Origin: Phycisphaerales bacterium
GTDB lineage: Bacteria > Planctomycetota > Phycisphaerae > Phycisphaerales > SM1A02
Assembly: GCA_014237965.1 (NCBI GenBank)
Contig: JABABZ010000001.1
Location: forward strand, 6,058-50,825
Reading direction: 5' to 3'
Length of the DNA: 44,768 bases
In this document: piece after piece, positions 15,661 to 23,887 of the stretch
Position numbering within the stretch: position 1 is the stretch's first letter
How the letters are laid out: each line of letters opens with the position of its first letter
Notes under the pieces: generated by a model
Seen by the model: the letters and a program-made list of their open reading frames with translations, nothing else
What the model was told of the DNA's origin: nothing
Database searches by the model: none
Made by a program: the position numbers and the translations under genes

Positions 15661-16035
15661 ATGCGACCGATCGCCGAAGAGATCCTCGAGTTCTTCGACA
15701 ACCCCGGCGACGATCCCTATGTGATCGAGCATCGGCACGAGGAATTCACCTCGGTCTGCCCGATGACCGGACATCCGGACTTCGGCACCATCATGCTCCG
15801 ATATCAGCCGGCGGCGGTCTGCGTGGAGCTGAAGAGTTTGAAACTCTACTTCCATGCGTTCAGAAACGAAGGCATGTTCTTCGAGGCCGTCACCAACAAG
15901 ATTCGTGACGACATCGCTCGGACGTCGAGTCCGATCTGGATGCAGATCGTCAGCGACTGGAAGGGACGAGGCGGCGTCAAGAGCCGGGTCATCGCGCCAT
16001 GGGGTGATGTGCCGCCGGAATTCCGCGCGGGCTGA
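15661..16035 (+). CDS. queF: NADPH-dependent 7-cyano-7-deazaguanine reductase QueF
   Basis: QueF reduces preQ0 to preQ1, a late step in queuosine synthesis for tRNA wobble positions. The 124-residue protein is of the short unimodular type. It has the catalytic cysteine in SVCPMTGHPDFG (Cys33, with Asp40 as the acid) and the substrate and NADPH-binding stretch VELKSLKLYFHAFRNEG. The ATG at 15661 is preceded by CGGAAGA. No other queuosine genes (queC, queD, queE, tgt) are adjacent. The stop lies five bases from the stop of the convergent minus-strand gene, so no separate terminator fits between them. Confidence 0.97.
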   Translation: MRPIAEEILEFFDNPGDDPYVIEHRHEEFTSVCPMTGHPDFGTIMLRYQPAAVCVELKSLKLYFHAFRNEGMFFEAVTNKIRDDIARTSSPIWMQIVSDWKGRGGVKSRVIAPWGDVPPEFRAG

Positions 16036-16040
16036 TCGAC

Positions 16041-18668
16041 TCAGCCACCGATGATCATCTCGAGATCGCCGAACTCGATGGGGAAGTTCGACTTCGGGGC
16101 GTCCGGAAGTTCGCCGACGGAGTTCGCTTGTTCCGGGGTCAGCGATTCCAGAAGTTTCCTCGCTGCGTTCTCGTCGATCTCGGTTCGAGCGAATCGGATC
16201 CGCTCTCGTTCAGACTGCTTTTTCTGTATCGCGGCCATGTCGAAGTCCCCGTCCATCAGGAGCATGGATCTGGCGGTGCCGCGCTCGATCGCGATCAGTT
16301 CGCGACAGGCTTCGATCCAGGCGTTGGTCCAGTCGGCTTGAAGTGCGAGGACCGCCGACCGTTGAGCTTCGGTGAGGTCGGGCAGGGCGATTGCCTTCGT
16401 GAACAAGGTTGCCGGGGAACGAGGGTCGCGGAAACACCGAGGCCAGGCCTGGCGGTCGACCTGAAGTTGAAACTCGGCCTCGATGTTCGAGGGCAGTGAG
16501 GCCGCAAGACGCGCCCGCCAGCTTGATTGGAGGTCGGCCACGCCATCCTCCATCGTTCCACGCCGTTCTTCGATTTCCCGCATTTTTCGCAGCAGATCGG
16601 TGTCGACGTCGAAGTCGATCGCCGTGGATCGGACGACCGCTCCGTCGAGGTCGATGTCTTCCGAAAAGGCGGCCACCATGTCCTGCTCGGCGAGTTGCGC
16701 GTCGCGTCCGACTTCGATCATCCCGAGCGTTCGGGCGACCATCGCGGGGGTGATTTCCTCCACGTATTCCCGGCTCAACCGCCCGAGCCGGTCATCCCAA
16801 TCGGCTCTGGGCAGGACTTTCTCCAGCGCCTCCTCGAGATCCAGATTCGGGGTCTGGTCCCCGCCGGCTCCCAAGAACATTCCCCCGCCGCGCTCCAGTG
16901 ATTCCACGGCGATCGTTCGTCGCCGCTTCATCATCAACGACTTGATCGCCTCGGGGGCGTCGACGACCGTTCCCAGATCCCGGAAGAGAGATGCGTCGAG
17001 TTCGTTCATGGCATGAAAGATCTCTTCGCGTTGTGCAGCCCTTCGTCGAACATCCGCCGGGTCGATGCGGGCCGGGCCACCAGGACCGAAGCGGGGCTCC
17101 TGACCCTCTTGATAGGCCGCGACGAGGTTCTCTTCGATCTCCAGCCAGCCATCTTGATACGTGATGAAGAGGACGTCTCCAATGGGTCGAGTGGCGTCGT
17201 CGATCTCGAGCTTCGTGAGCATCACGTCGAAGGTGGCCCGATCGATGGGGCGAGGGACGCCGGAGAGACCGCCGCTGACGAAGTTCATGGCGAACTCGCC
17301 GGCCTCGATCTGAATCGGCTCGGCGTTCATGGAGTTCCCGATCATCATGGTGCCGATGACGATTTCCTGACCCTCGCCGCCGCCCATGATCAAGTCGCCG
17401 ATCCCTCCTTCGCGAACACGGTTGGCCAGGATCTCGGGCGAGAGATTCTGCAAGCGTGTTCGAGTGGAACGGTCCAGATCGGCGCGGGACTGACGGATCT
17501 CCGTCGAAGGGCGATCCGGACGGAGGCTGTCTCCGGCGTCGGTATTGACGGCGACGGCAACGCTTCCGATCTCCAGGATCGGTCCGGAGGAACCGGCTCG
17601 GATCTCGTCCTCGATCGCTTCGTTCAACTTGTCTTCCAGAGCACGATGCGACGTTCTCCAGTTCTCTTCAATCGCCGTGATTTCCGCGTAGGTCTCTTCC
17701 GGGAGCGAGCCTTCCTGGTGAGCGGCTCGGGCTTTCTCGAAGAGGGACGCAGGCGACTCGCGGTCCGGAAACGCCGACGGGTGTGACGCCGAAAGCCATG
17801 CATCGCGGAAGGTCGTGGCGAATGCTCGTTCGTCGGGACTGGAAAAGGCGTTCAGGATTCGATTCATCACCGAGCGATCGAGGCGCACGATGTCCGCTTG
17901 AAGCTCGCGAACCTCCATCGCTGCGTCCCGGCTGATCTGTTCCCGGGCGGCAAACCAGTCGGTCAGATCTTCAGCCGTCGCGAACTGGAGATCGAGTTCA
18001 TCCCCTCCGGTCTCCGCGCTCAGGCCGGCGCGGATGAGTGGAAGCTCGATCACGGCGTCCGCGAGGGCCGCGAGGCGACTGGTTCGAAGCCGGTCGTGTT
18101 CCAGAAGGATTTCGAGGACTCTGGCCGACCGGGCAGGATCCCGGTCTTGCGCGATGTCCATCTTCGACGTGACCGTGGTGTAGACCTCGAGTGGCTCGAA
18201 GCGGATTCCGTTGGTGTAGCGTCGGCCGGCCAGCGCCCGGGATCTCGCCCTCGATCGGGTGGTTTGAATCCGTTCGACGATGTCCTGATCGATCCCCGCG
18301 TCACTCAATGCCGTGAAGAGCCCGCGGTCGAGTGCGGCGATTCTCATCACCAATCGACGTCGTTCTCTGGTCTGACGCCGAACCATCTCCGGATTCGAGG
18401 CCCCGGGCGTCTCCGATCCGGCCCGCTTCTCCTCCAACCAGGTCTCGACCTCGCCTTCGCGCAGCGTCGCCATGGAGGCGAGGTATCGGCCATGCGGATC
18501 GGCGGCGATCTCGCGGTCGGACACGTTCGCCCCCGCGGCAGTCAGCATCGCGGCCAAATCGGCCGAGGAGATGGGATCCGGCAGGCCACGAGCGCCCTGT
18601 GCGAGAGAATCGGAGGTGGCCGAGCCCACCATGATCAGAAGAAATGCGATTCTGAGGTGAAGAGTCAT
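16041..18668 (-). CDS. Large secreted protein with an internal tandem duplication, function unknown
   Basis: I recognise no known domain. The 875-residue product has a Sec signal peptide (about residues 1-24, MTLHLRIAFLLIMVG then SLAQG) and is otherwise mostly helical and charged. Two similar units follow each other. Unit 1 spans roughly residues 29-420 and unit 2 roughly 470-853. Matching landmarks are PDPISSADLAAML / PRPIDRATFDVML, LVMRIAALDRGLF (106) / IFHAMNELDASLF (550), PDRESPASLFEKA (~301) / RDPRSPATLFTKA (~747) and LSPEILANRV (~409) / LTPEQANSV (~843). Landmark spacings agree (190 and 192 residues between the second and third pairs). Each unit ends before a glycine-rich phrase (GDLIMGGG, GDLEMIIGG). 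The start at 18668 follows the signal peptide; the open frame runs further upstream without support. A periplasmic structural role is a guess. Confidence 0.75.
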   Translation of the reverse strand: MTLHLRIAFLLIMVGSATSDSLAQGARGLPDPISSADLAAMLTAAGANVSDREIAADPHGRYLASMATLREGEVETWLEEKRAGSETPGASNPEMVRRQTRERRRLVMRIAALDRGLFTALSDAGIDQDIVERIQTTRSRARSRALAGRRYTNGIRFEPLEVYTTVTSKMDIAQDRDPARSARVLEILLEHDRLRTSRLAALADAVIELPLIRAGLSAETGGDELDLQFATAEDLTDWFAAREQISRDAAMEVRELQADIVRLDRSVMNRILNAFSSPDERAFATTFRDAWLSASHPSAFPDRESPASLFEKARAAHQEGSLPEETYAEITAIEENWRTSHRALEDKLNEAIEDEIRAGSSGPILEIGSVAVAVNTDAGDSLRPDRPSTEIRQSRADLDRSTRTRLQNLSPEILANRVREGGIGDLIMGGGEGQEIVIGTMMIGNSMNAEPIQIEAGEFAMNFVSGGLSGVPRPIDRATFDVMLTKLEIDDATRPIGDVLFITYQDGWLEIEENLVAAYQEGQEPRFGPGGPARIDPADVRRRAAQREEIFHAMNELDASLFRDLGTVVDAPEAIKSLMMKRRRTIAVESLERGGGMFLGAGGDQTPNLDLEEALEKVLPRADWDDRLGRLSREYVEEITPAMVARTLGMIEVGRDAQLAEQDMVAAFSEDIDLDGAVVRSTAIDFDVDTDLLRKMREIEERRGTMEDGVADLQSSWRARLAASLPSNIEAEFQLQVDRQAWPRCFRDPRSPATLFTKAIALPDLTEAQRSAVLALQADWTNAWIEACRELIAIERGTARSMLLMDGDFDMAAIQKKQSERERIRFARTEIDENAARKLLESLTPEQANSVGELPDAPKSNFPIEFGDLEMIIGG

Positions 18669-18843
18669 GGGATGTTCCAATTGGATCGAAAAGCGATGGG
18701 CAGGCATGTCTACCGTCAAGGATGGCGGAAGTTTCAGGCAAGCGAGGTCGAGGATGACGTTGAGGATGGGCGTCGCTCGCTCCAATTTACGCCGTCGGGA
18801 GTCATGGTGGAGGCGATGAGTCGGCGTCACGGTCTGATCGTGA

Positions 18844-20574
18844 TCAGGATGCCGGTGCCTCTTCGGCCAAGCGCCGCAGTTCCGGATAGAAGCGGCGGAT
18901 GGCGAGCGGGACGACGCTGCCATGAGTCGCCCCTGGCGCCAGTTCGACGTATCCCGGACCCTCCGGTTCCTCCAACCCGGCGCGGGCGGCGGTGCTGATC
19001 TCCATGAGACGTTCGACGGCGCGGTTCAGGTAGTACGAATCCGCGTCGCCGCAGATCAATCGCACGCGGTCTCGCAGGATGGGACCGTAGAGATCGGGGT
19101 CTTCGCGAACGAGGCGGGCGACGTCGTATCGACTCCAGTCTCGATCGATGACCGTACGGTCGATCACCCCGGTTTCGAGATCGAAGGCGGCGAGTGGAAG
19201 TCCACTGCTCGAGTCACGACCGGAGAACATCGCGTTCCAGGCGCCCCACTGTTCGCCGCTCGTGAAGTCCGGCGCCAGCGCTCGCTCCATCGCGATCTCC
19301 TCCTCGATCGTCATCATGACGTGGTCTTGCGCTTCGGTGAGTGGCGCCCGGTAGCTGGGTTGGAGAAGGCCATCCGCGTCGGTGAACAGAGTCTCGTCCG
19401 ATGTGAGATCGACGGTTCCGAAGGCCGTGAAGTCGACCGGGTCCGGAGCGCTGGAAAAGCACCCGCCGAAGAACTCGGGGTGCTCGAGTTGAAGCCAGAG
19501 GCTCGACCAGCCGCCGCTGGAATGGCCCGTGAGGAAACGGGCCTCTGGTGATGAGACGAGTCGGAATCGATGTTCGAGCCAGGGAATGAACTCCTCCACC
19601 AACGCCGTGGAGCGAGGCCCGAAGTTGTCACTGTCGACGAAGCCGTGGTGGCCGAGGCGGTCCTCCGGATCGAGCACGATCCAGATGGCTTGAGGAAGGA
19701 CCTCCCGCATCGACGGGTCATCCAACATCCGGGCGAATCGTGAGGCATCCCGGTGGTCACCGCCGAAGCCGGGAATCACGTAGATCACCGGCCAGAATCG
19801 GCGATCGGCATCGATGTCGAAGTAGGCCGGGGGAAAGGCGACGCCCGCTCGATGGGACACCGGTCGATCGAGCGCCTTGGACAGGATCGGGCTGTCGAGC
19901 TCGACCCACTCCAGGTTCGTTCGCTGGGGGAGGGGATCCTCTGGGATCATGGAGTCGATCGTGAGATCGAAGGCCTGAGTCGTTCCCGCCTGGAAGACGA
20001 TCTCCTTCGACGGGGAGATCGGATTGCCGGCGGCGTCATGGCTCCGATCAAGTCCCAGATCAAGCACGGCTCGGGCGAGGAAGCGGCCTTTGAGACGATC
20101 GAGGCGATCCGGAACCATGACCGTCTCGGGCTGGCCGCTTCCGAGCAGGAAGACCTGGCCGGCCGTGATCTCGCTGGCCGCGACCGGAATCGACAGGATC
20201 GGCTGTGGTCGTTGGAAGAAGGGGGCAGAGAGGGGATCCTCCCGTCGCATTCGCCCGGTCCGCTCGCACAGGAGCACCAGCAGGCGTGCCTGAGCCTTTC
20301 TGTCGGACAGGAGGGCCAGACGAGCCTGGTCGGCCACCTCGGGGGCCAGAGTCACTCGGAAGACCGTCGCGGCCGGCGGGGGCGGTGCCGGTTCGACATC
20401 ACGGATTCTGGAGGGTTCGGCGGTTGGAAGTGGCGTTGATTCCTGGAGCGCGGGACCCCCGAAGGCTGGAAGACCCATCCCCAGAGACGCCAGAACGAGG
20501 ATCACACGCCGAGCGATGAGGCTCGTCGGTCGGGCATCGGCTCGAGGTCTTCGGTGTCCGAGAGAGGATCGCAT
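18844..20574 (-). CDS. Secreted esterase of the alpha/beta-hydrolase (esterase D) type
   Basis: The 576-residue product has an N-terminal export signal (hydrophobic residues about 19-40 after an Arg-rich start). A proline-rich linker and a nonconserved region to about residue 240 follow. The C-terminal half is a putative-esterase domain (PF00756 type). The nucleophile elbow is GHSSGGWSS with Ser352. A strand with WPVIYVIPGFGG precedes it, and CGDADSYYLN and GATHGS (His551) probably supply the acid and histidine of the triad. Enzymes of this family remove acyl or feruloyl groups or hydrolyse short esters; the substrate is unknown. It lies 175 bases upstream of the duplicated protein on the same strand. 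The ATG at 20574 has only a weak ribosome site. Confidence 0.82.
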   Translation of the reverse strand: MRSSLGHRRPRADARPTSLIARRVILVLASLGMGLPAFGGPALQESTPLPTAEPSRIRDVEPAPPPPAATVFRVTLAPEVADQARLALLSDRKAQARLLVLLCERTGRMRREDPLSAPFFQRPQPILSIPVAASEITAGQVFLLGSGQPETVMVPDRLDRLKGRFLARAVLDLGLDRSHDAAGNPISPSKEIVFQAGTTQAFDLTIDSMIPEDPLPQRTNLEWVELDSPILSKALDRPVSHRAGVAFPPAYFDIDADRRFWPVIYVIPGFGGDHRDASRFARMLDDPSMREVLPQAIWIVLDPEDRLGHHGFVDSDNFGPRSTALVEEFIPWLEHRFRLVSSPEARFLTGHSSGGWSSLWLQLEHPEFFGGCFSSAPDPVDFTAFGTVDLTSDETLFTDADGLLQPSYRAPLTEAQDHVMMTIEEEIAMERALAPDFTSGEQWGAWNAMFSGRDSSSGLPLAAFDLETGVIDRTVIDRDWSRYDVARLVREDPDLYGPILRDRVRLICGDADSYYLNRAVERLMEISTAARAGLEEPEGPGYVELAPGATHGSVVPLAIRRFYPELRRLAEEAPAS

Positions 20575-20705
20575 CCTCAGATGCTACGGCCAGAAGGGCC
20601 AAGAGGGTGGTTCGATCGGGTCTGGGGCCTCTTCGGCCTTGGAAACTCGTTTTGGCCGCCTGATTGCGAGTTCAGACCCCGATCCAGCCGATACTTGAGC
20701 GGAGC

Positions 20706-20749
20706 CCCCACTCAGCGGCCTTGCCGGCTGTCTCCGTGTTCAGTGGGAT
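20706..20749 (+). repeat. Inverted repeat in the leader of the lipoprotein gene
   Basis: CCCCACT near 20706 is complemented in six bases by AGTGGG near 20744-20749, with a smaller GC-rich fold between them. It lies in the divergent region between the esterase (minus) and lipoprotein (plus) genes and may form a 5' UTR stem. No promoter with both boxes was identified in this 210-bp region. Confidence 0.25.
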
Positions 20750-20784
20750 TGTCGCTCTTTCCGGAACATCAAGCAGGATCTCGT

Positions 20785-21657
20785 ATGCAGCCTCACTCAG
20801 TTCCAACGAATCACTCGATCCCCACTCGGTCCGACCGCTGGTCCAGACTGGGACTCATCGCCTCCATCGTCTCGATCTCGGTGCTTCAGGGCTGCATCGC
20901 GACGCCGACCTCCGGGCTCGAGCGGATGAACAACGCCGTGGTGTACGGCGAGATGTCCATCGATGACCCGGAAATCGTGGTCGCGACCCAGGGCCCGGTG
21001 GACGTCGACATCGATTCCTTCGGTGGCACGGTCGTCATTGAATCGGTTCCGGGCCTCCAGAACACCATCATCGAGCCGGTTCGCCGTGCTCGTCATGGGC
21101 ACCTCCGTCGCGATGACGCCGCCTCGTCACTCGATGCGATGGATTACGTCGTCGAGTTGATTCCGGGCGATCTTGACCGTGAGACGGTGCGGATCGTGGC
21201 GACCAGCAACGACCCCGAGGAGCATCACCAGGGCGTCGACTTTCGCATTCGAACCGCGGATCTCGGGTCGGTCCGCGTTCGGACCGATCATGGCCGAGTC
21301 TGGGTGAAGAACAACACCTCCGGGGTCGATGTCCAGACCACTCATGGTGATATCCGGGTGATCACCGAGCATCCGATGAATGACCCGATCATTCTGGTCA
21401 CCAAGGAAGCCGAAGTCGACTATCGCGCACCGAAGGGATCCACGGGAATCTACGACCTTCGCTCCATCGGCGGCCTCGTCTACAACCGATTCACGGAGGC
21501 TCGCGTGATCAGCACCTCTGCGGAGAACGGGCCCGCGATCTTCGTTGCGGAGGTCGGAGGCGGGTTGAATCCGGTCCTCGTCCGCACCACCTACGGCGAT
21601 ATTCGAGTCGCGGTCACCGAGAATCCGACCGGCGTCGGCCCGGTCATCATGGAATGA
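20785..21657 (+). CDS. Predicted lipoprotein with repetitive beta-rich domain
   Basis: The 290-residue product has a signal sequence ending in a lipobox (SVLQGC, Cys37). The mature part is rich in beta strands with repeated phrases of the form VRVRTDHGRVWVKNN, VDVQTTHGDIRVI and VLVRTTYGDIRVAV. These recur at intervals like those in putative adhesins of the DUF4097 group, which form right-handed beta solenoids. The match is by pattern only. The ATG at 20785 has CAGGATC upstream and starts the signal sequence; the longer open frame back to 20554 would place 77 non-signal residues before it. It is probably anchored in the envelope. rlmE follows closely. Confidence 0.78.
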   Translation: MQPHSVPTNHSIPTRSDRWSRLGLIASIVSISVLQGCIATPTSGLERMNNAVVYGEMSIDDPEIVVATQGPVDVDIDSFGGTVVIESVPGLQNTIIEPVRRARHGHLRRDDAASSLDAMDYVVELIPGDLDRETVRIVATSNDPEEHHQGVDFRIRTADLGSVRVRTDHGRVWVKNNTSGVDVQTTHGDIRVITEHPMNDPIILVTKEAEVDYRAPKGSTGIYDLRSIGGLVYNRFTEARVISTSAENGPAIFVAEVGGGLNPVLVRTTYGDIRVAVTENPTGVGPVIME

Positions 21658-21708
21658 CCTGACCGGATTCCGGTGGATCTCCGAGCCCTCGAGAGGACTG
21701 GATACGCC

Positions 21709-22380
21709 GTGCGCGACGTGCAAGATCACTGGTTCCGCCAAGCGAAACGCGAGGGCTATCGCTCTCGAGCGGCGTTCAAGCTGACGGAGATCGATGACAA
21801 GAAGAAGGTGCTCTCCAAAGGCGATCGAGTGCTCGATTGCGGCGCGGCTCCAGGCTCGTGGTGTCAGGTCGCCGCCCGCCGAGTCGGTCCTAAGGGGACC
21901 GTGGTGGGGGTGGATCTGAAGTCGATCGATCCTTCCGGCCTTCCGCCGAACGTCACCTTGCTGGAAGCCGACCTTCGAGAAATCGAACTCCAGTCCATCG
22001 GCGGCACCGTGTTCGACGTGTTGCTCTCCGACATGGCACCCGATACCACCGGTGATCACTTCGGCGACCATCATCGATCCATTCGGCTCTGCAACGAACT
22101 CCTCGATCGAGCACACATCTGGCTCCGCCCTGGTGGAAATCTGGTCATGAAGGTGTTCGAGGGAGAGGCCTACCGAGACCTTCTCGACCGCGCGGGATCG
22201 ATGTTCAGCAAGGTCAAGGGGTTCAAGCCGGTCGCCAGTCGAGGGGAGTCGGTCGAGATGTTCGTGATCTGCTCCGGCCAGTTGTCGGCTTCGGAGCGAG
22301 ATCAGCAAGGTGGCGGGTCGGCGGAAGCCGAACAGATCGCACCGCCCCGACCGAAGCCGCGGCCCGGCTGGAGCAACTGA
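21709..22380 (+). CDS. rlmE: 23S rRNA (uridine-2'-O)-methyltransferase RlmE
   Basis: RlmE (FtsJ/RrmJ) methylates the ribose of U2552 in 23S rRNA late in 50S assembly. The product shows the family opening YRSRAAFKLTEID, the SAM-binding motif LDCGAAPGSWCQVA and the catalytic tetrad K-D-K-E. The tetrad lies in AAFKL, LSDMAPDTTGD, LVMKVFEGE and SRGESVEMFV. A proline-rich, probably disordered tail of about 30 residues extends beyond the family core. The GTG at 21709 is preferred because it lies a family-typical distance before the first motif and GAGAGG is about 11 bases upstream. A GTG at 21673 would add 12 residues and has no visible ribosome site. Confidence 0.95.
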   Translation: MRDVQDHWFRQAKREGYRSRAAFKLTEIDDKKKVLSKGDRVLDCGAAPGSWCQVAARRVGPKGTVVGVDLKSIDPSGLPPNVTLLEADLREIELQSIGGTVFDVLLSDMAPDTTGDHFGDHHRSIRLCNELLDRAHIWLRPGGNLVMKVFEGEAYRDLLDRAGSMFSKVKGFKPVASRGESVEMFVICSGQLSASERDQQGGGSAEAEQIAPPRPKPRPGWSN

Positions 22381-22515
22381 CGCTCGCGCACTTCCTTCGC
22401 CCCACGGAGTCGATCAAGGCGCAAGTGTTGCCGCTTTGACCGGACCGCGCCCGGCTTGAATCCGAACCAATCGACGAAAGCGGCCTTTGCAGGCCGTGAG
22501 TCCCGAGTCGCATGG

Positions 22516-22532
22516 TTGGCATGGGTATTGCC
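22516..22532 (+). promoter_or_regulatory. Sigma-54 promoter (-24/-12)
   Basis: TTGGCATGGGTATTGCC has GG at 22518-22519 and GC at 22530-22531 with exactly ten bases between, the invariant spacing of sigma-54 promoters. The match to TGGCAC-N5-TTGC is close, with T in place of the second C. Predicted transcription starts near 22543, 29 bases before the ATG at 22572, leaving room for the CGGAG ribosome site. Sigma-54 promoters need an enhancer-binding activator; none is encoded in the window. Confidence 0.8.
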
Positions 22533-22571
22533 TCTCCTGATGGAACACGGAACCTTCCTCGGAGAACATCC

Positions 22572-23552
22572 ATGCAGATCGGACCATCCAACCCTGAGCT
22601 TCTCAGCCCCGCCGGCCTCTCTAAGGTCATCGGTGCGGCATCCAACACCGTTCGCCCCGTGGAGGCGGCCCCTCCCACGGAAGCGCCACCCACCGCCGCT
22701 GGAACCCAGATTCTCGACATGGATGCATTCATGTCCGCTTGGGGAAGCGATGACCAGACCTGGGATGTTGATGGGTCCGGAACGGTCGACGGCATCGACC
22801 TCGGCCAGTTGCTCGCGGCACAGACCGCGGCGTCGACCGGTGATGCGGAATTGCAGGGACTTCTCGGAGCCTGGGGCTCCGCAGACCCTGATTGGGACTT
22901 CAATGCCGACGGCATCGTCGACGGCCAGGACCTCGGCATCTACCTCAATGGCGGCATTCCCTCGGATTCCGGTTCTTCATCCGAGTCCATGACCGTCGAG
23001 GGCTTCATGGAAGCCTGGGGCTCCGCCGACCCGATGTACGACCTCAATGGTGACGGAACCGTCGATGGCCAGGACCTCGGGCAGTATCTCGAGCAGCAGA
23101 TGGAATCAACCGCCGATCCGAGTCTCCTGGATCAGTTCATGTCCGCCTGGGGAACTGACAACCAGGAATTCGACTTCAACGGTGACGGCATCGTCGATGG
23201 CATCGACCTCGGCATCATGCTCGAACAGGCCGAGGGAACGCAGCTTCCCTCTTCCGAGCTTCCCGGATCAGGCAGCACGAGCGAGGCGATGGTGAATCGA
23301 CTCGCGGACTACGCGATGTCCCGACTCGATACCAACGGCGACGGTTTCATCCCGCTGGAGTCGCTGGACATCAAGGACGCCGCCAAGACTCGGTTCGATC
23401 TTGACGGTGACGGGCAGCTCTCACGGTCCGAGATGTTGTCGATGATCACGGCCGACGCGAAGCGATTCATGGCCGTCGAGGGGAACAACCTGATCGACTT
23501 CGCCTCCCGCTGGGAGCCAGTCTTCGATGCCGGGCAGGATAACGGCGGATGA
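22572..23552 (+). CDS. Dockerin-like/EF-hand repeat protein without Sec signal
   Basis: The 326-residue acidic protein has no Sec signal or membrane segment. After a Pro/Thr/Ala-rich N-terminus (residues 1-48), four repeats with a period near 46 residues lie at about 53-82, 97-126, 144-174 and 189-219. Each has the form AWGS, then D.NGDG.VDG.DLG, the calcium loop of dockerin and EF-hand motifs. A pair of ordinary EF-hands follows (DTNGDGFI at 253-260 and DLDGDGQL at 276-283). It probably binds five or six calcium ions. There is no enzyme module, unlike typical dockerin proteins. The ATG at 22572 has CGGAG about eight bases upstream and stands behind the sigma-54 promoter. Its stop overlaps the next gene as ATGA. 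Export by a flagellar-type or other non-Sec route is inference. Confidence 0.82.
   Translation: MQIGPSNPELLSPAGLSKVIGAASNTVRPVEAAPPTEAPPTAAGTQILDMDAFMSAWGSDDQTWDVDGSGTVDGIDLGQLLAAQTAASTGDAELQGLLGAWGSADPDWDFNADGIVDGQDLGIYLNGGIPSDSGSSSESMTVEGFMEAWGSADPMYDLNGDGTVDGQDLGQYLEQQMESTADPSLLDQFMSAWGTDNQEFDFNGDGIVDGIDLGIMLEQAEGTQLPSSELPGSGSTSEAMVNRLADYAMSRLDTNGDGFIPLESLDIKDAAKTRFDLDGDGQLSRSEMLSMITADAKRFMAVEGNNLIDFASRWEPVFDAGQDNGG
22728..23228 (+). repeat. Four dockerin-like coding repeats
   Basis: Four in-frame units of about 138 bases encode the AWGS...DGxVDGxDLG modules. Units 2 and 3 share the phrase GAWGSADP / EAWGSADP and DGQDLG; units 1 and 4 share MSAWG and DGIDLG. The pattern 1-4 and 2-3 suggests duplication of a two-repeat block, partly inverted in order. 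Confidence 0.7.
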
Positions 23553-23812
23553 ACCCGATGAAACGTGCCGTCGGTAGTCATGCGGTTCGCCGGTTCGCTG
23601 ATGGGCCATCCTCGGTCGGAGTCGATCCGGTGGTGATCGCTCGAATCGCGGATCGGGTCGGAGGGATCCTCTCGAGTCTCGGACACCAGACGATCCCGCC
23701 GAACATCTCGATGGTGCTCGAGCGTCTGAACCTGCCCGAGTCTTCCGTTGAAGCGGTTCTCGAACGCTTGAAGCAGACTCGATCGATGGGATCGGTCGAG
23801 CTCACCGCCTGA
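23549..23812 (+). CDS. Small hypothetical protein coupled to the dockerin-like gene
   Basis: The 87-residue product is unassigned. Its ATG overlaps the TGA of the preceding gene (ATGA at 23549-23552), so translation is probably coupled and the two proteins likely act together. The N-terminal 20 residues are basic. The rest is predicted helical, with VVIARIADRVGGILSSLG and SMVLERLNLPESSVEAVLERLKQ as amphipathic helices. There is no signal peptide or membrane segment. The size and helical content would suit a chaperone or regulator of its partner, but there is no homology evidence. A large hairpin follows the stop. Confidence 0.65.
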   Translation: MNPMKRAVGSHAVRRFADGPSSVGVDPVVIARIADRVGGILSSLGHQTIPPNISMVLERLNLPESSVEAVLERLKQTRSMGSVELTA

Positions 23813-23841
23813 CCTTCGATTTCAAATCCAGAATTCCCTGT

Positions 23842-23875
23842 CGGCGGCCCATGGCGATCACGCGATGGGCCGCCG
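23842..23875. terminator. Bidirectional hairpin between convergent genes
   Basis: An 11-bp perfect stem (23842-23852 with 23865-23875) and a 12-base loop lie between the stop of the 87-aa gene (23812) and the stop of dapL (23888). No T-run is present on either side, so termination would rely on the stem or on Rho. Confidence 0.65.
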
Positions 23876-23887
23876 GCGTAGGTGCGT

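Noticed and set aside
17013-18998. Plus-strand frames opposite the duplicated secreted protein
   Set aside because: The minus-strand protein has a signal peptide and an ordered internal duplication, which shadows would not explain.
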